From Methylorubrum sp. B1-46 (GTDB taxonomy: Bacteria > Pseudomonadota > Alphaproteobacteria > Rhizobiales > Beijerinckiaceae), in NCBI RefSeq assembly GCF_021117295.1, contig NZ_CP088247.1, positions 2,185,001 through 2,249,000 of the forward strand: DNA of 64,000 nucleotides, given 5' to 3'. The translations under genes and the position numbers were made by a program. Under the pieces are notes generated by a model. It was not told the DNA's origin, did not search any database, and worked only from the letters and a program-made list of their open reading frames with translations. Below, one piece after another: positions 7,853 to 16,773 of the stretch. Numbering within the stretch: the first letter of the stretch is position 1; every line of letters begins with the position of its first letter.

Positions 7853-8869
7853 TCACGCGCCCGGCGCGGCGGCAATCTCCCGCTCGATCTCAACCGGATC
7901 GAGGACGTAGCGGCGCGAGCAGAACTCGCAGGTGATGCCGATGGTGCCGTCATCCGCCACCATGTCCCGGCGCTCCTCAGCCGAGAACGAGCGGATCATG
8001 CCGATCACCCGTTCCTGCGAGCAGCGGCAGCGCTCGATCACGCTCTGCGCATCGAACACCCGCACGCCGCGCTCGTGGAACAGCCGATAGAGCAGCCGCT
8101 CGCTCGACACCGCCGGATCGACCAGTTCGTGGTCCTCGACCGTCCCGACGAGGCTGCGCGCCTCGGTCCAGGCATCGTCCTCGGCGGGCGCGCCGGTGAG
8201 GATGTCGTGACCCTCAGGCGCGTCGCCGGGCGGCAGGTCGGCCTGGCGCATCCGGTCGGGCGAGGTCGGCAGGAACTGCACCAGCAGGCCGCCGGCCCGC
8301 CAGCGGCTCTCGCCGGCCTCCATCTGCTCGGCCACAGCGAGGCGCACCAGCGTCGGAATCTGCTCGGACTGGCGGAAATACTGGTGCGCGGCCTCCTCCA
8401 GGCTCTGGCCGTCGAGCGTGACGACCCCCTGGTAGCGGCTCTGGGTCGGCCCTTGGTCGATGGTCATGGCGAGATGGCCCCGACCCATGAGGTCGGCGGC
8501 GCGCGCCTTCGGCCCGAGGGCCGCCACCGGCTCCGCGTCGAAGCGGGCGGTGGCGCGCACCCGGTCGGGCGCCTCGAAATCGACCACCAGCATATTCACC
8601 GGCCCGTCGGTCTTGGTCTGGAGCTGGAAGCGGCCTTCGAGCTTGAGCGAGGCGCCGAGCAGCACGGTGAGCGCCGCCGCCTCGCCGATCAGCCGGGCGA
8701 CGGCGTCGGGGTAGCCGTGACGGCGCAGGATGGTGTCGATCGACGGCCCGAGCCGCACCGCGCGCCCGCGCAGGTCCAGAGCTTCGACGGCGAAGGGCAG
8801 CACGGCGTCGTCGCCACCCTCGAGCGAGGGCGTGGACGGCATGGAGGAAGGGGCGTGTCCGGAGCTCAT
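7853..8869 (-). CDS. hslO: Hsp33 redox-activated chaperone
   Basis: A 338-residue cytosolic holdase that is switched on by oxidation. The C-terminal zinc site is intact: CRC near residue 281 and CEFC about 30 residues later (CXC...CXXC). The N-terminal domain carries the family's GEAAALTVLLGASLKLEGRFQLQ segment. Slightly longer than E. coli Hsp33 (about 290), with a short extra N-terminus. The ATG at 8869 has a GGAGAG site ahead; the frame upstream of it is low-complexity. Stands alone between edd and the porin gene. Confidence 0.95.
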   Translation of the reverse strand: MSSGHAPSSMPSTPSLEGGDDAVLPFAVEALDLRGRAVRLGPSIDTILRRHGYPDAVARLIGEAAALTVLLGASLKLEGRFQLQTKTDGPVNMLVVDFEAPDRVRATARFDAEPVAALGPKARAADLMGRGHLAMTIDQGPTQSRYQGVVTLDGQSLEEAAHQYFRQSEQIPTLVRLAVAEQMEAGESRWRAGGLLVQFLPTSPDRMRQADLPPGDAPEGHDILTGAPAEDDAWTEARSLVGTVEDHELVDPAVSSERLLYRLFHERGVRVFDAQSVIERCRCSQERVIGMIRSFSAEERRDMVADDGTIGITCEFCSRRYVLDPVEIEREIAAAPGA

Positions 8870-9076
8870 GGGCTCTCCGTATCCGAGCGGTGAAAGGGGC
8901 GGGAGGGCGGCCGATCCGGCGGCATCACGCCAAACCGGCGGGAGCGCAAGGGGCGGCGCACGTCCTCGACAGGCTCTCATATGGGGCGTGCTGCGGCACA
9001 GCGCGAGAGCGGTCCAGAGTGCCGCCGGCCGGAGCCGAAACGGGAACCCGTCGATGCCGCTCGATGACGCGACGGG

Positions 9077-11194
9077 TCAGAAGTCCGTATGCAGCCGCGT
9101 GCCGAAGAAGTCGGCCGGGCCGCGGTCGCGGTTATAGGCCGGGTTCTCGACATGCTGATAGTCGAGGGTCATCGTCACCGCCTTCGTCAGGTTCAGCGCG
9201 TAGTAGACCTCGACGGCCCGCTCGGGCGCGTAGTTGTCGAGGCGGCCGTCGCCGATCAGCAGGCCCAGCCCGCCATTGGCGAAATAGGCGCGGTGCGAGG
9301 GCGAGATCCGATTCGCCGACGCGCCGAGGCCGATCGTGTCCTGCGGCCGGCCCCAGGCCGTGCCCTTGAGCGAGAGGCCACCCGAGACCGAGCCGTCGAT
9401 ATCGGTAAACGACAGGCTCTCGTTGCGCCCGTCATTGACGCTCGCCCGCGCAAACAGGCCGAGATCGGCGGTCAGCGCCTGTTCGAGATTGAGGTAGAGG
9501 CCGCTCTTGCGCCGGGGCTCGCGCGTGGCCAGGACCGCCGTGTTGATGTCGGCGAACGCGCCGGCCTGGGTCAGCGCCACGACCTGCCGGAAGTTCGCCG
9601 TGTTGCCGACATTCGTGAACAGGCCGAGGCGCAGCTTTCCCGGCTGATCGAGCACCGGCAGGGTGTGGCGCCCCTCGAACTCGATGACGGCGCCGGCCCG
9701 CTCGAACACGCGCGGATCGAGCACGTCGGAGGAGGGCTCTTTCGGCACCTGCGTGTAGGCGGCGCGCACCGCGAACTCCGCGCGGTTGTACTCGACCATC
9801 AGCCCTTGCGTGAAGCCGGGGAGGTTGGCCGGGAAGTCCCAGGCAGCCGACGCCCACAGACCCCAGTTCATGAAATCGACCCGCGGGTCGTGGGCGTAGA
9901 CGTTGCCGTCGAAGAAGTCGCCGAGCGCGAATTTGCCGGCGATCACGGTGATGCGCTTGACGTCGCGGGTGCCGGCGATGGAGTTCGGCCCGTCGGGCAC
10001 TTCCTCGGTCTCGCCGCCGAGCCCGAAGGTCTGGCGGATGAAGTAGCGGTTCGAGCGCAGCTTCGGGAACGGAGCGCCCGCCTTCTGCGCCTCGCCGTTG
10101 ACGAAGCCGGCCACGCCCAGGGTTCGCGACAGGCCGAAGCCCTGGCTGAATTCCGGGTTGTAGTAGAGTTCGGTGCCTTCGAAGAGCTTGAGGCCGAGGA
10201 ACAGCGTCGCAGTGGTCGTCGCCTGTGCTTGATCCGGCACGAGGCTCTGCGGGCCGCGATAGGGCGCGCGGAAGCCGCTCACGCCCTGGTTCACGAAAGT
10301 GGTCTGGCCATGCAGCGAGAAGCGGGTGTCCTTCGGGACCTCGTCCTCCTCCTCCGGCACCAGGGCCAGCGCCTGCGGGTGCCAGATCAGCCGGGCCATC
10401 ATCTTGTTGGAGATGAAGCCGGTGCGGGTCGTCACCGGCCCGCCGTCGGGCCCCGGCAGCGTGCCGAGACCGAAGCGCGGGCTCTCGCCGAAGTCGCTGT
10501 ACCGGTAGTCGATCCCGAGCGAGAAATGGGGATCGACCGCGAACTGCACGCCCGCGCCCAACGTGTAGCCGAGGTGGGTGATATCGCGAGAGGCGGTGCC
10601 TGTCGGTCCCCCGGCCAAGTCCGGATAGGTGGCGAGCACCCGTCCGTTGGCGCCGGTGAGCCCTAGGGTCGCGTAGATCAGGTTGTTGCCGAAGGCGTAA
10701 CCGAGCCGCGCGCGGGCGGCTCCGAACACGTCCGTCTTCTCGCGGATCAGGGCGAAGGGCGGATCGATCGCCTCGTAGCCGAAGCCGGTCGCATCGGAGC
10801 GGAGGCCGCGCTTGAGATTGGCGCCGGCGAGATCGGCCTCGATGCCGTAGACAAACGCGCCGCTCTGCCAGGTCCAGCCGGCGAAGGCGCCGCCCACCAC
10901 CGTCGTGGCGTCGGCGCCGAGGTCGCGGCTGCCGGTGGCGTCGCCCGTCGAGACAGACCGCACCTGGCGGGAGCCGATCGTGGTCGGGCCGAAATCGTAA
11001 TTGCCGAAGGAGGCGCCGGCGCTGCCCTGCAGGCCAGCATAGAAGCCGGACCAATCGAGGAAGCGGGGCCGGGCGCGCTCGCCAAGGTCGGCGGCGCCTG
11101 CGGAGCCGGGCTGGAGGCCGAGGAGCGCCGCGAAACCTGCCGCAAGTCCTGCCGGGACCCTGCGACGTTTTCCGTTTGTCTCCCCGCGTGCCAT
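9077..11194 (-). CDS. Two-barrel outer membrane protein: Omp25/31-like barrel fused to OprB-like porin
   Basis: A 705-residue exported protein. After a signal peptide ending near GAA, residues about 45-280 form a small Omp25/31-type barrel (DWSGFYAGLQGSAG start; GIDYRYSDFGE late strand). A short acidic linker (LVPEEEDEVPKD) leads into a second domain of about 400 residues resembling the OprB carbohydrate-selective porin family: FSLHGQTTFVNQG, FGLSRTLGVAGFVNGE, YNPEFSQGFG, and a C-terminal strand ending in F. OprB porins pass sugars; the first barrel's role is unknown. Both halves are in one uninterrupted frame, so this is a real fusion and not a sequencing join. The start codon is an ATG nine codons after an upstream GTG. 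Confidence 0.85.
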   Translation of the reverse strand: MARGETNGKRRRVPAGLAAGFAALLGLQPGSAGAADLGERARPRFLDWSGFYAGLQGSAGASFGNYDFGPTTIGSRQVRSVSTGDATGSRDLGADATTVVGGAFAGWTWQSGAFVYGIEADLAGANLKRGLRSDATGFGYEAIDPPFALIREKTDVFGAARARLGYAFGNNLIYATLGLTGANGRVLATYPDLAGGPTGTASRDITHLGYTLGAGVQFAVDPHFSLGIDYRYSDFGESPRFGLGTLPGPDGGPVTTRTGFISNKMMARLIWHPQALALVPEEEDEVPKDTRFSLHGQTTFVNQGVSGFRAPYRGPQSLVPDQAQATTTATLFLGLKLFEGTELYYNPEFSQGFGLSRTLGVAGFVNGEAQKAGAPFPKLRSNRYFIRQTFGLGGETEEVPDGPNSIAGTRDVKRITVIAGKFALGDFFDGNVYAHDPRVDFMNWGLWASAAWDFPANLPGFTQGLMVEYNRAEFAVRAAYTQVPKEPSSDVLDPRVFERAGAVIEFEGRHTLPVLDQPGKLRLGLFTNVGNTANFRQVVALTQAGAFADINTAVLATREPRRKSGLYLNLEQALTADLGLFARASVNDGRNESLSFTDIDGSVSGGLSLKGTAWGRPQDTIGLGASANRISPSHRAYFANGGLGLLIGDGRLDNYAPERAVEVYYALNLTKAVTMTLDYQHVENPAYNRDRGPADFFGTRLHTDF

Positions 11195-11552
11195 GGACAC
11201 TGCGCCAGCCCCCGCCGCCACCGTTCAAGCGGCCTAGCAGATGCCGTCGCCGCCGCAATGCACCCGCGGCCCGCGGAAGCACGAGGCTTCAGGACGGTTG
11301 CATGGGTGCCACGACGTTAGGGAGAAGCCGAAACATCCGACAGGACGATGACGGCCGCGCGGGGAGGCGGACCGAAGAACCGGGGAGCGGGCGGGCGATG
11401 CGGATCTCCGGTCGCCCTTTCGGGCCGATCGCGTCCCCTTGCCGCGCGCAAGCGTAGCCCTAGCTTCGGTGCGCCTGGACCCCCATCAGGTTAGGCAAAA
11501 CTTCAGGGTGTGCCGGCGACGGCACACCCTTTTTCGTCGCTCGCGGCGCGGG
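11195..11552. other. Intergenic region upstream of the porin gene
   Basis: About 360 bases containing the strong hairpin at 11505-11534. A possible plus-strand promoter (TTGCCG, 16 nt, TAGCTT at about 11439-11466) would give a roughly 70-nt RNA ending at that hairpin. No coding sequence supported. Confidence 0.4.
11505..11534. terminator. Strong hairpin terminator
   Basis: AGGGTGTGCCG and CGGCACACCCT pair perfectly around a four-base loop. On the plus strand it is followed directly by TTTTT, a canonical intrinsic terminator, although no plus-strand gene ends here. On the minus strand it lies 18 nt past the stop of the DUF2147 gene and may end that transcript too. Confidence 0.7.
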
Positions 11553-12080
11553 TCACTCCGCCGGGGCGGCGGGCGCCTTCGGAGCCGGCTTGGCGGCCTT
11601 CGCGGGCTTGGGCGGCACCTCCACCGGGGCCGCGGCGGCCTGCTGGTTCACGTCCGGCACGCGGGTCCAGGTCTGCGATCCGCACAGCACCTTGAGCATG
11701 CAGCCCTGCACGTTCAGCTCGGCATCGCTCTCGCGCTCTAGGCTGACCTGATAGATCTTGCCCTCGTCGGCGTTGTAGATCTCGCCCGCGAACCCCGCAT
11801 CCTCCGGCTTGAGGTTGTCGAGGAGCGTGAGGCCGATGATCGGCCGCACCCGCTTCTTCGGATCGGGGTTCTTCACGTCGGTGCGCGGCGCGCCGGCATC
11901 GTCGGCCGGAGACTTCAGCCAGACGACCTTGCCGCAGGCGTTGCTACCGGCCGGGCCGCAGCGATCGATGCGGATCTTGGCGCGCCCATCCCCCGTCAGC
12001 CAGGTTCCGGAGAGATCCTTGGGCGCGGCGAAGGCCGAGCTGGAGGCCAGGAGAGCGGCAAGGCCGAGGGCGATACGCAT
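11553..12080 (-). CDS. DUF2147 family exported protein
   Basis: A 175-residue protein with a clear Sec signal peptide (cleaved after AFA, about residue 18). The mature part begins DLSGTWLTGDGRAKIRI and contains ACGKVVWL and a RPIIGL-LLDNL segment, the pattern of DUF2147, a lipocalin-like beta-barrel family of unknown role found in periplasm. The tail (about residue 148 on) is a Pro/Ala/Lys-rich, probably disordered extension, unusual compared with the compact family members. The frame continues far upstream without domain content; the ATG at 12080 has a strong AGGAG site. Confidence 0.88.
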   Translation of the reverse strand: MRIALGLAALLASSSAFAAPKDLSGTWLTGDGRAKIRIDRCGPAGSNACGKVVWLKSPADDAGAPRTDVKNPDPKKRVRPIIGLTLLDNLKPEDAGFAGEIYNADEGKIYQVSLERESDAELNVQGCMLKVLCGSQTWTRVPDVNQQAAAAPVEVPPKPAKAAKPAPKAPAAPAE

Positions 12081-12514
12081 GGGTTGGCTCCTGAGGCTGA
12101 GCCCGGATACGGGCGTGTGGCTTGCGGAGAAGGGATCGCCCCGGCGGCGAGCCGGGGCAGGCGAACCGTCTCCCGAATCAGCCCTCGCAATCCGGCGATT
12201 TTTCGGCAGTGTTGCGCTGAAGCCATGGCGAGACCGAAAAAGGCTGCGCTTATCGCCGACCGCTCCGCTTGGGCGATGACCGCTTCTCGGCGCGTACGCC
12301 TGAGCCCGCTGAGGCGGCACCGGTGATCGAGGCCAGCCAAAAACCAGGGTGAATGCTTTCAGGTGATTGTCCTGATGCCCGCTCGCCGGTCGGTTGAGGG
12401 GGCACCGCTCCACCGCTATAAGCCCGGCGCGCCGGCAGCCTCTCGGGCGGCATTTGAGCCACCCTCGTTCAAGCGCGTCGCGCGACCCCTTTCTCCAACG
12501 AACCGGACCGGACC
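12081..12514. other. Divergent intergenic region between DUF2147 gene and ndk
   Basis: About 430 bases; the ndk-proximal half holds the promoter listed at 12394-12422. Nothing else supported. Confidence 0.5.
12394..12422 (+). promoter_or_regulatory. Probable housekeeping promoter of ndk
   Basis: TTGAGG (12394-12399) and TATAAG (12417-12422) are separated by 17 bases, close to the sigma-70 pattern, about 92 nt upstream of the ndk start. Confidence 0.45.
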
Positions 12515-12937
<423 letters not shown>

Positions 12938-12944
12938 GGCCGTC

Positions 12945-12975
12945 CTCGCCGGCCTCGGGTCACGGGGCCGGCGAG
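12945..12975 (+). terminator. Hairpin downstream of ndk
   Basis: A perfect 10-bp stem (CTCGCCGGCC with GGCCGGCGAG, loop 11 nt) eight bases past the ndk stop. There is no T-run after it, so termination may need Rho or the hairpin may protect the 3' end. Confidence 0.4.
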
Positions 12976-13139
12976 AAACACGCTCAAGCTTGCGCGGGGC
13001 TGACGCCGCGGTGGCCTCGAACCGTCGGGGACGGCGCAATCCGGCCGAGTGTGACTCTGCTGCCCTAGCGGCGCAGAGCGGGCGGACCGAAGAACGCAGA
13101 CGATCGACGCTTTCCCGTCTCTCTTCGGATTCTTGCTCC

Positions 13140-13523
13140 ATGCGCCCCCAATTTTCGCGCACCGGCCGCCTGCTCGTCGCGGCCGGCCTCGTCTCCCTGC
13201 TCGCCGCCTGCAACTCGGCGGGGCGCTCGACGCAGTACACCTCGCTCGAAGGCTACGTGCCCGATCCGGCGCTGAAGACCGCCTCGAAGAGCAACCTCAC
13301 CGGCCGCGTGCGCCACGCCTGCACCGTGACTCAGGCCAAGTTCCAGAAGGTTGCCGAAGACGCGCTCGCCGCCCCCTGCGGCTGCTACGCCGAACGCACG
13401 CTCTCCGCCCTCGACAAGGACGAGATCGCCTCCTACCGCACCACCGGCTACTTCAACGACACGGCCCGCGCGAAGGCGCTGAACGCCCTCGACAGCTGCA
13501 AGCTGCCGCGCCCGATCGTCTGA
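13140..13523 (+). CDS. Small lipoprotein of unknown function
   Basis: A 127-residue protein with a lipoprotein signal peptide; the lipobox LLAAC places the lipidated Cys at about residue 24. The mature domain has four further Cys (HACTVTQ, PCGCYAE, DSCKLP), which could form disulfides in the periplasm. I do not recognise the family. The in-frame extension upstream of the ATG is arginine-rich and not signal-like, so the start at 13140 is preferred. It converges on the M48 protease gene and follows ndk with its own 200-base leader. Confidence 0.8.
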   Translation: MRPQFSRTGRLLVAAGLVSLLAACNSAGRSTQYTSLEGYVPDPALKTASKSNLTGRVRHACTVTQAKFQKVAEDALAAPCGCYAERTLSALDKDEIASYRTTGYFNDTARAKALNALDSCKLPRPIV

Positions 13524-13573
13524 TCGACGGCACAACCGGGGCGGCGCACCGCGTCGTCCCTTCGGGAAAAGAC

Positions 13574-13603
13574 AGACCTCTCCCCTGCCCCGGCGAGAGG
13601 TCT
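13574..13603. terminator. Hairpin between convergent genes
   Basis: AGACCTCTC and GAGAGGTCT form a perfect 9-bp stem in the 100 bases between the lipoprotein gene and the protease gene, both of which end here. Placement suits a shared terminator; T-runs are poor on both sides. Confidence 0.4.
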
Positions 13604-13622
13604 CGATCGTTCGAAGCCGGAG

Positions 13623-14768
13623 CTACAGCTTCTCGGTCCTGGTCTTGCCTTCATCCGGCTTCGACTTCTCCGGCTTGGCCTTCTCAGGCTTGGCCGGCTT
13701 CGGGCAGATGCCCTGGAGGCTTGTCCACTCGGCCTCCGACAGGATGCCCGGACCGGCCGGCTTCTCTCCTGCCAGCGACCGGATCCGCGCCGCCCGCTCC
13801 GCCGTGAACGGGTGCGAGCGCAGGAACGAGATCGCGTCCGGTTTCTCGTCATCCGCATCGGTGATGCGCTCGAGGATCGCGGCGAGCGCCGCCCCGTCGC
13901 CGCCAGCCCGCTTCACCGCCGCCACCGCGTAGGCATCCGCCGCCCGCTCCGCGTCGCGCGAGTAGCCGGCCGAGATCGCCGCTTGGCCCACCGTCACCAG
14001 CACCGTCGAGCCGGTGAGGTCGCCGAGGACAAGGCTCAGCAGGAACGAGGTGCCGCCCGCCGTGATCACCGAGCGCATCGGATCGCGCGCGGCGACGTGG
14101 CCGAATTCGTGGGCGAGGATGCCGGCGAGTTCGTCGCCGTTTCTGGCCTTGGCGATGATGTCGGAGAGTAGGATCACCCGGCCGCCCGGCAGGGCAAGCG
14201 CGTTGGCGACCTTGTGGCGGCGCACGCTGACCTGCGGCGCCACCGGCAGCGCCATGCCCTCGGTGAGCCGCGCCGTCAGCCGGTCGAGTACCGCCCGCGC
14301 CGCCGCCTCGTTGCAGAGGGGTGGGTCATCGAGCAGGGTGACGATCTGCCCGTCGACGCTGCGCCCGAGTTGCGTCTCGATCGCCTGCGGCACCAGCGGC
14401 GCGAGCAGGCCGGACGCTGCCGGCACGCCGTAGATCGCCGTCAGCAGCACGGACACGCCGGCGGCGATCGACCAGAGCACGAGGCGGGTGATGCCGTCTC
14501 CGCCCTCGGTCCGGTTCAGGTCGGGGCAGCGCGCCGTCAACGCTTCCGCGAACGGCGCGTCGGCGAACTCCACGCTTTCCGGTCCCTGTGCGTGGTTGAT
14601 CCGCATCAGGGGTGGCGCAGAATCGGACGCGCGCAGGTCGAGCAGGCTCCAGTCGCGGGCAAAGTCCGCGCCGACGACCTCCAGGCGGAAGGTCAACCGC
14701 AGCGTCACAGGCCGGGGCCGGGCGCTAATTCCGTCGAAGAACGTGCCTTCAGTGGTAATCGCCTCCAT
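13623..14768 (-). CDS. M48 family membrane zinc metallopeptidase
   Basis: A 381-residue protease. The zinc motif HEFGH (in LAHEFGHVAARDP, about residue 220) and the downstream Glu in RDAERAADAYA fit the M48 (HtpX/BepA/Oma1-like) family. A transmembrane segment lies at about 100-120, and an N-terminal soluble domain precedes it; the C-terminus is a Lys/Pro-rich tail (PEKAKPEKSKPDEGK). It starts 7 nt past the stop of the DUF898 gene with GAGGG ahead, so the two are one operon. Such proteases degrade or cleave envelope proteins; the target may be the DUF898 partner (inference). Confidence 0.9.
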   Translation of the reverse strand: MEAITTEGTFFDGISARPRPVTLRLTFRLEVVGADFARDWSLLDLRASDSAPPLMRINHAQGPESVEFADAPFAEALTARCPDLNRTEGGDGITRLVLWSIAAGVSVLLTAIYGVPAASGLLAPLVPQAIETQLGRSVDGQIVTLLDDPPLCNEAAARAVLDRLTARLTEGMALPVAPQVSVRRHKVANALALPGGRVILLSDIIAKARNGDELAGILAHEFGHVAARDPMRSVITAGGTSFLLSLVLGDLTGSTVLVTVGQAAISAGYSRDAERAADAYAVAAVKRAGGDGAALAAILERITDADDEKPDAISFLRSHPFTAERAARIRSLAGEKPAGPGILSEAEWTSLQGICPKPAKPEKAKPEKSKPDEGKTRTEKL

Positions 14769-14775
14769 CGATCCC

Positions 14776-16065
14776 TCAGAACCCGATTTCGAGGGCGCCG
14801 CCGACATCGAGTGCGTCGGCCAACCCCTCGTTCAGGCCGCTCGCCGGAGCGCAGGTCGAGGCGAGCACGGCTTCCAGCGCCGGCAGGTTCTCGATCTGCA
14901 TCGTGGTCGCCACAGCGTGCCACAGGCGCACGGTGATGATGCGGACGTAGAGCACGTTCGTGCCGAGGATCGCGCCGAGATAGAGCAGCACGGTCGAGAC
15001 GATGATGAAGGCGTGGATGCCCGGATTGTCCCCATCCTGGGCGATCAGCGGCACGAGCAGCGCGACGATGATGCCGAGCACGATGATGAAGCCGATCACC
15101 GCCAGCATGTAGACGAGATAGGGGAAGTAGAACTGGCGCGCCTTGAGCGACGAGGCCAGCCGTGCCCCGCCGAGATGCGCCGCATTGAGAAAGGCGCGGG
15201 TCTCGCGGGCGCGGTAGTAAGGGATCAGAAGGAGCGCCAGCGGGATCGAGAAGGACGCGGCGATCCCAACGGCGCTGGCGTAGTAGACGAGCGGCGTGTC
15301 CTCGTAGGCCGGGTTGAAGATGAGCTTGCTCTTCTCGGTCGCCGGATCCTGGATCAGCAGATCGCTCGGAATGTCGAAGCCGGTGCCCGCCAGCAGCGCC
15401 AGGATGCTCAGAAGGATCGGCAGCAGGCCGACGATGTAGAACATCATCCACGGCAGCAGGATCGAGCGGCCGGTCGCGGTTGAGTGCATCCGGCTCTGGC
15501 CGACCAGAGTGTGGTCGATGCGGTAGCGCTCCAACGCAGCGCGCATGAAGGGAAAGGCTAGGCCGAGGCTGAGAAGAGTCCCGAGCCACCACAGGCTGGC
15601 CCGCCCGGCATAGGCGAAACCCGACCCGTCCTGGCCCAGGCGGATGCCGCGCCAGCGCGTGCGCGACGCGCGGTAGCGCCGGCCGCGATACAGGGCGTAC
15701 TGTCCGAGGATGAACAGGCCGATGAAGGAGATCGGCGCGGCGAGTGCGGCCAGCACCGGGCTCAGGAGACCGATGACGAACAGGACGAGGTAGACCGGCA
15801 CCAGGATGGCCAGCGCCACGAGGAAGCCGAGGAACAGTTCCTTGCCGTTGCCGAGATATTCGGCCGGGCTGCCGGCCACGATCGTGCGGCTCCAGAAGTA
15901 ACGTCGAAGGTTGGTGATGTACCAGAACCGGTAGATCGAGAACGTGATCAGCGAGAGTAGGAAGCCCTTCACCACGATACCGGTCAAGCCCGGCACTCGG
16001 CGATCGAAGGCGATCTCGCCCGTTCGTGCCGGAGCCGGGTTCGGCACGCCCTCAAGCTGGTTCAT
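14776..16065 (-). CDS. DUF898 (YjgN-like) multi-pass membrane protein
   Basis: A 429-residue inner-membrane protein with about ten hydrophobic segments. ITFSIYRFWYITNLRRYFW (about residues 41-59) and YRGRRYRASRTRWRGIRLG (about 127-145) are hallmarks of DUF898/YjgN. Function in the family is not established. It is the first gene of a two-gene operon with the M48 protease that follows after 7 bases. The ATG at 16065 (MNQLEG) is chosen over an upstream start lacking family sequence. Confidence 0.9.
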   Translation of the reverse strand: MNQLEGVPNPAPARTGEIAFDRRVPGLTGIVVKGFLLSLITFSIYRFWYITNLRRYFWSRTIVAGSPAEYLGNGKELFLGFLVALAILVPVYLVLFVIGLLSPVLAALAAPISFIGLFILGQYALYRGRRYRASRTRWRGIRLGQDGSGFAYAGRASLWWLGTLLSLGLAFPFMRAALERYRIDHTLVGQSRMHSTATGRSILLPWMMFYIVGLLPILLSILALLAGTGFDIPSDLLIQDPATEKSKLIFNPAYEDTPLVYYASAVGIAASFSIPLALLLIPYYRARETRAFLNAAHLGGARLASSLKARQFYFPYLVYMLAVIGFIIVLGIIVALLVPLIAQDGDNPGIHAFIIVSTVLLYLGAILGTNVLYVRIITVRLWHAVATTMQIENLPALEAVLASTCAPASGLNEGLADALDVGGALEIGF

Positions 16066-16227
16066 CGTTGCAGTCCCCCTTGGTCGACGGGAGACTAGAA
16101 TCCTCACCGCGTGCGTTGCAACAGCGCTGGTGCACAATCATGGATTTAGGCGCTTTCCGGCATGGATGGGCCTCATCCGGTGATGGGCGCTGTTTCCGTT
16201 TCATCGCTTCAGTTTTTGCCGGACGCC

Positions 16228-16316
16228 GTCATCGCGAAGCGAAGCTGAAGCGATCCAGGCCCCGACATCTCCGGATTGGGCCGCGCCCTGGATGGCCGCG
16301 GCTTCGCCTCGCAAGG
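16228..16316. repeat. REP-like palindromic element
   Basis: Left arm GTCATCGCGAAGCGAAGC plus AAGCGATCCAG; right arm CTGGAT...GGCTTCGCCTCGCAA, the reverse complement of the left with a few changes. Same family as 5531-5622. Confidence 0.65.
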
Positions 16317-16460
16317 AAGAAGAGACACCGGCACGATCGAGCAGAGACGTTAAGACCCGCATCGTCACGGTTAATTTCACGTGAAAACCATCGTGGCGGA
16401 ATGGGTCCAGAATGACCGGGGAGCGACCGGCAGCCCGATGACGTGACCCCAAAACGACGA

Positions 16461-16486
16461 ACGCCGGGTCTCCAAAGACCCGGCGT
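16461..16486 (-). terminator. Terminator of cstA-ybdD
   Basis: ACGCCGGGTCT and AGACCCGGCGT form a perfect 11-bp stem with a 4-base loop, followed on the minus strand by TCGTCGTTTT. It lies 46 nt past the ybdD stop codon. Confidence 0.7.
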
Positions 16487-16532
16487 CCATCAAGCGATTC
16501 TCGAACGGATGCCGGCAAGGGCGGTCCGTGGT

Positions 16533-16766
16533 TCAGCAGCAGCGGAAACCCGAGCTGTTGCCGACCCCGAATCGGGCGTTCTCGCGATTGCGAAAGAACT
16601 CACGCTCGGTCATCGGCGTCTGATCGGGATGGGTCTTGGCGATGTGAGAGACATAGGTCCCATAATCGCCCTGACCCACCATCAGCCGCGCGCCGTCGCA
16701 GACGCACTTGTTGAAGGCCCGGAGGCGATCGCGAAAGTTCTGCGACGGTGCTGCGGTTCCGGTCAT
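16533..16766 (-). CDS. ybdD: YbdD/YjiX family small protein
   Basis: A 77-residue protein whose C-terminal half, HPDQTPMTEREFFRNRENARFG ending in Cys-Cys, closely follows E. coli YbdD. This family sits next to CstA/BtsT transporters in many bacteria and is probably an accessory of the carrier. Here it follows cstA by seven bases on the same strand, and a terminator follows it. The role in transport is inference from conserved neighbourhood. Confidence 0.9.
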   Translation of the reverse strand: MTGTAAPSQNFRDRLRAFNKCVCDGARLMVGQGDYGTYVSHIAKTHPDQTPMTEREFFRNRENARFGVGNSSGFRCC

Positions 16767-16773
16767 GTCGGCC

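Larger units (their letters stand above)
16066..16532. other. Intergenic region with REP element and ybdD terminator
   Basis: About 470 bases. Holds the palindromic repeat at 16228-16316 and the cstA-ybdD terminator at 16461-16486. Remaining frames are not gene-like. Confidence 0.6.

Noticed and set aside
9089..10666. 525-codon plus-strand frame opposite the porin gene
   Set aside because: Arg/Ala/Glu-rich antisense frame without a signal peptide or domain.
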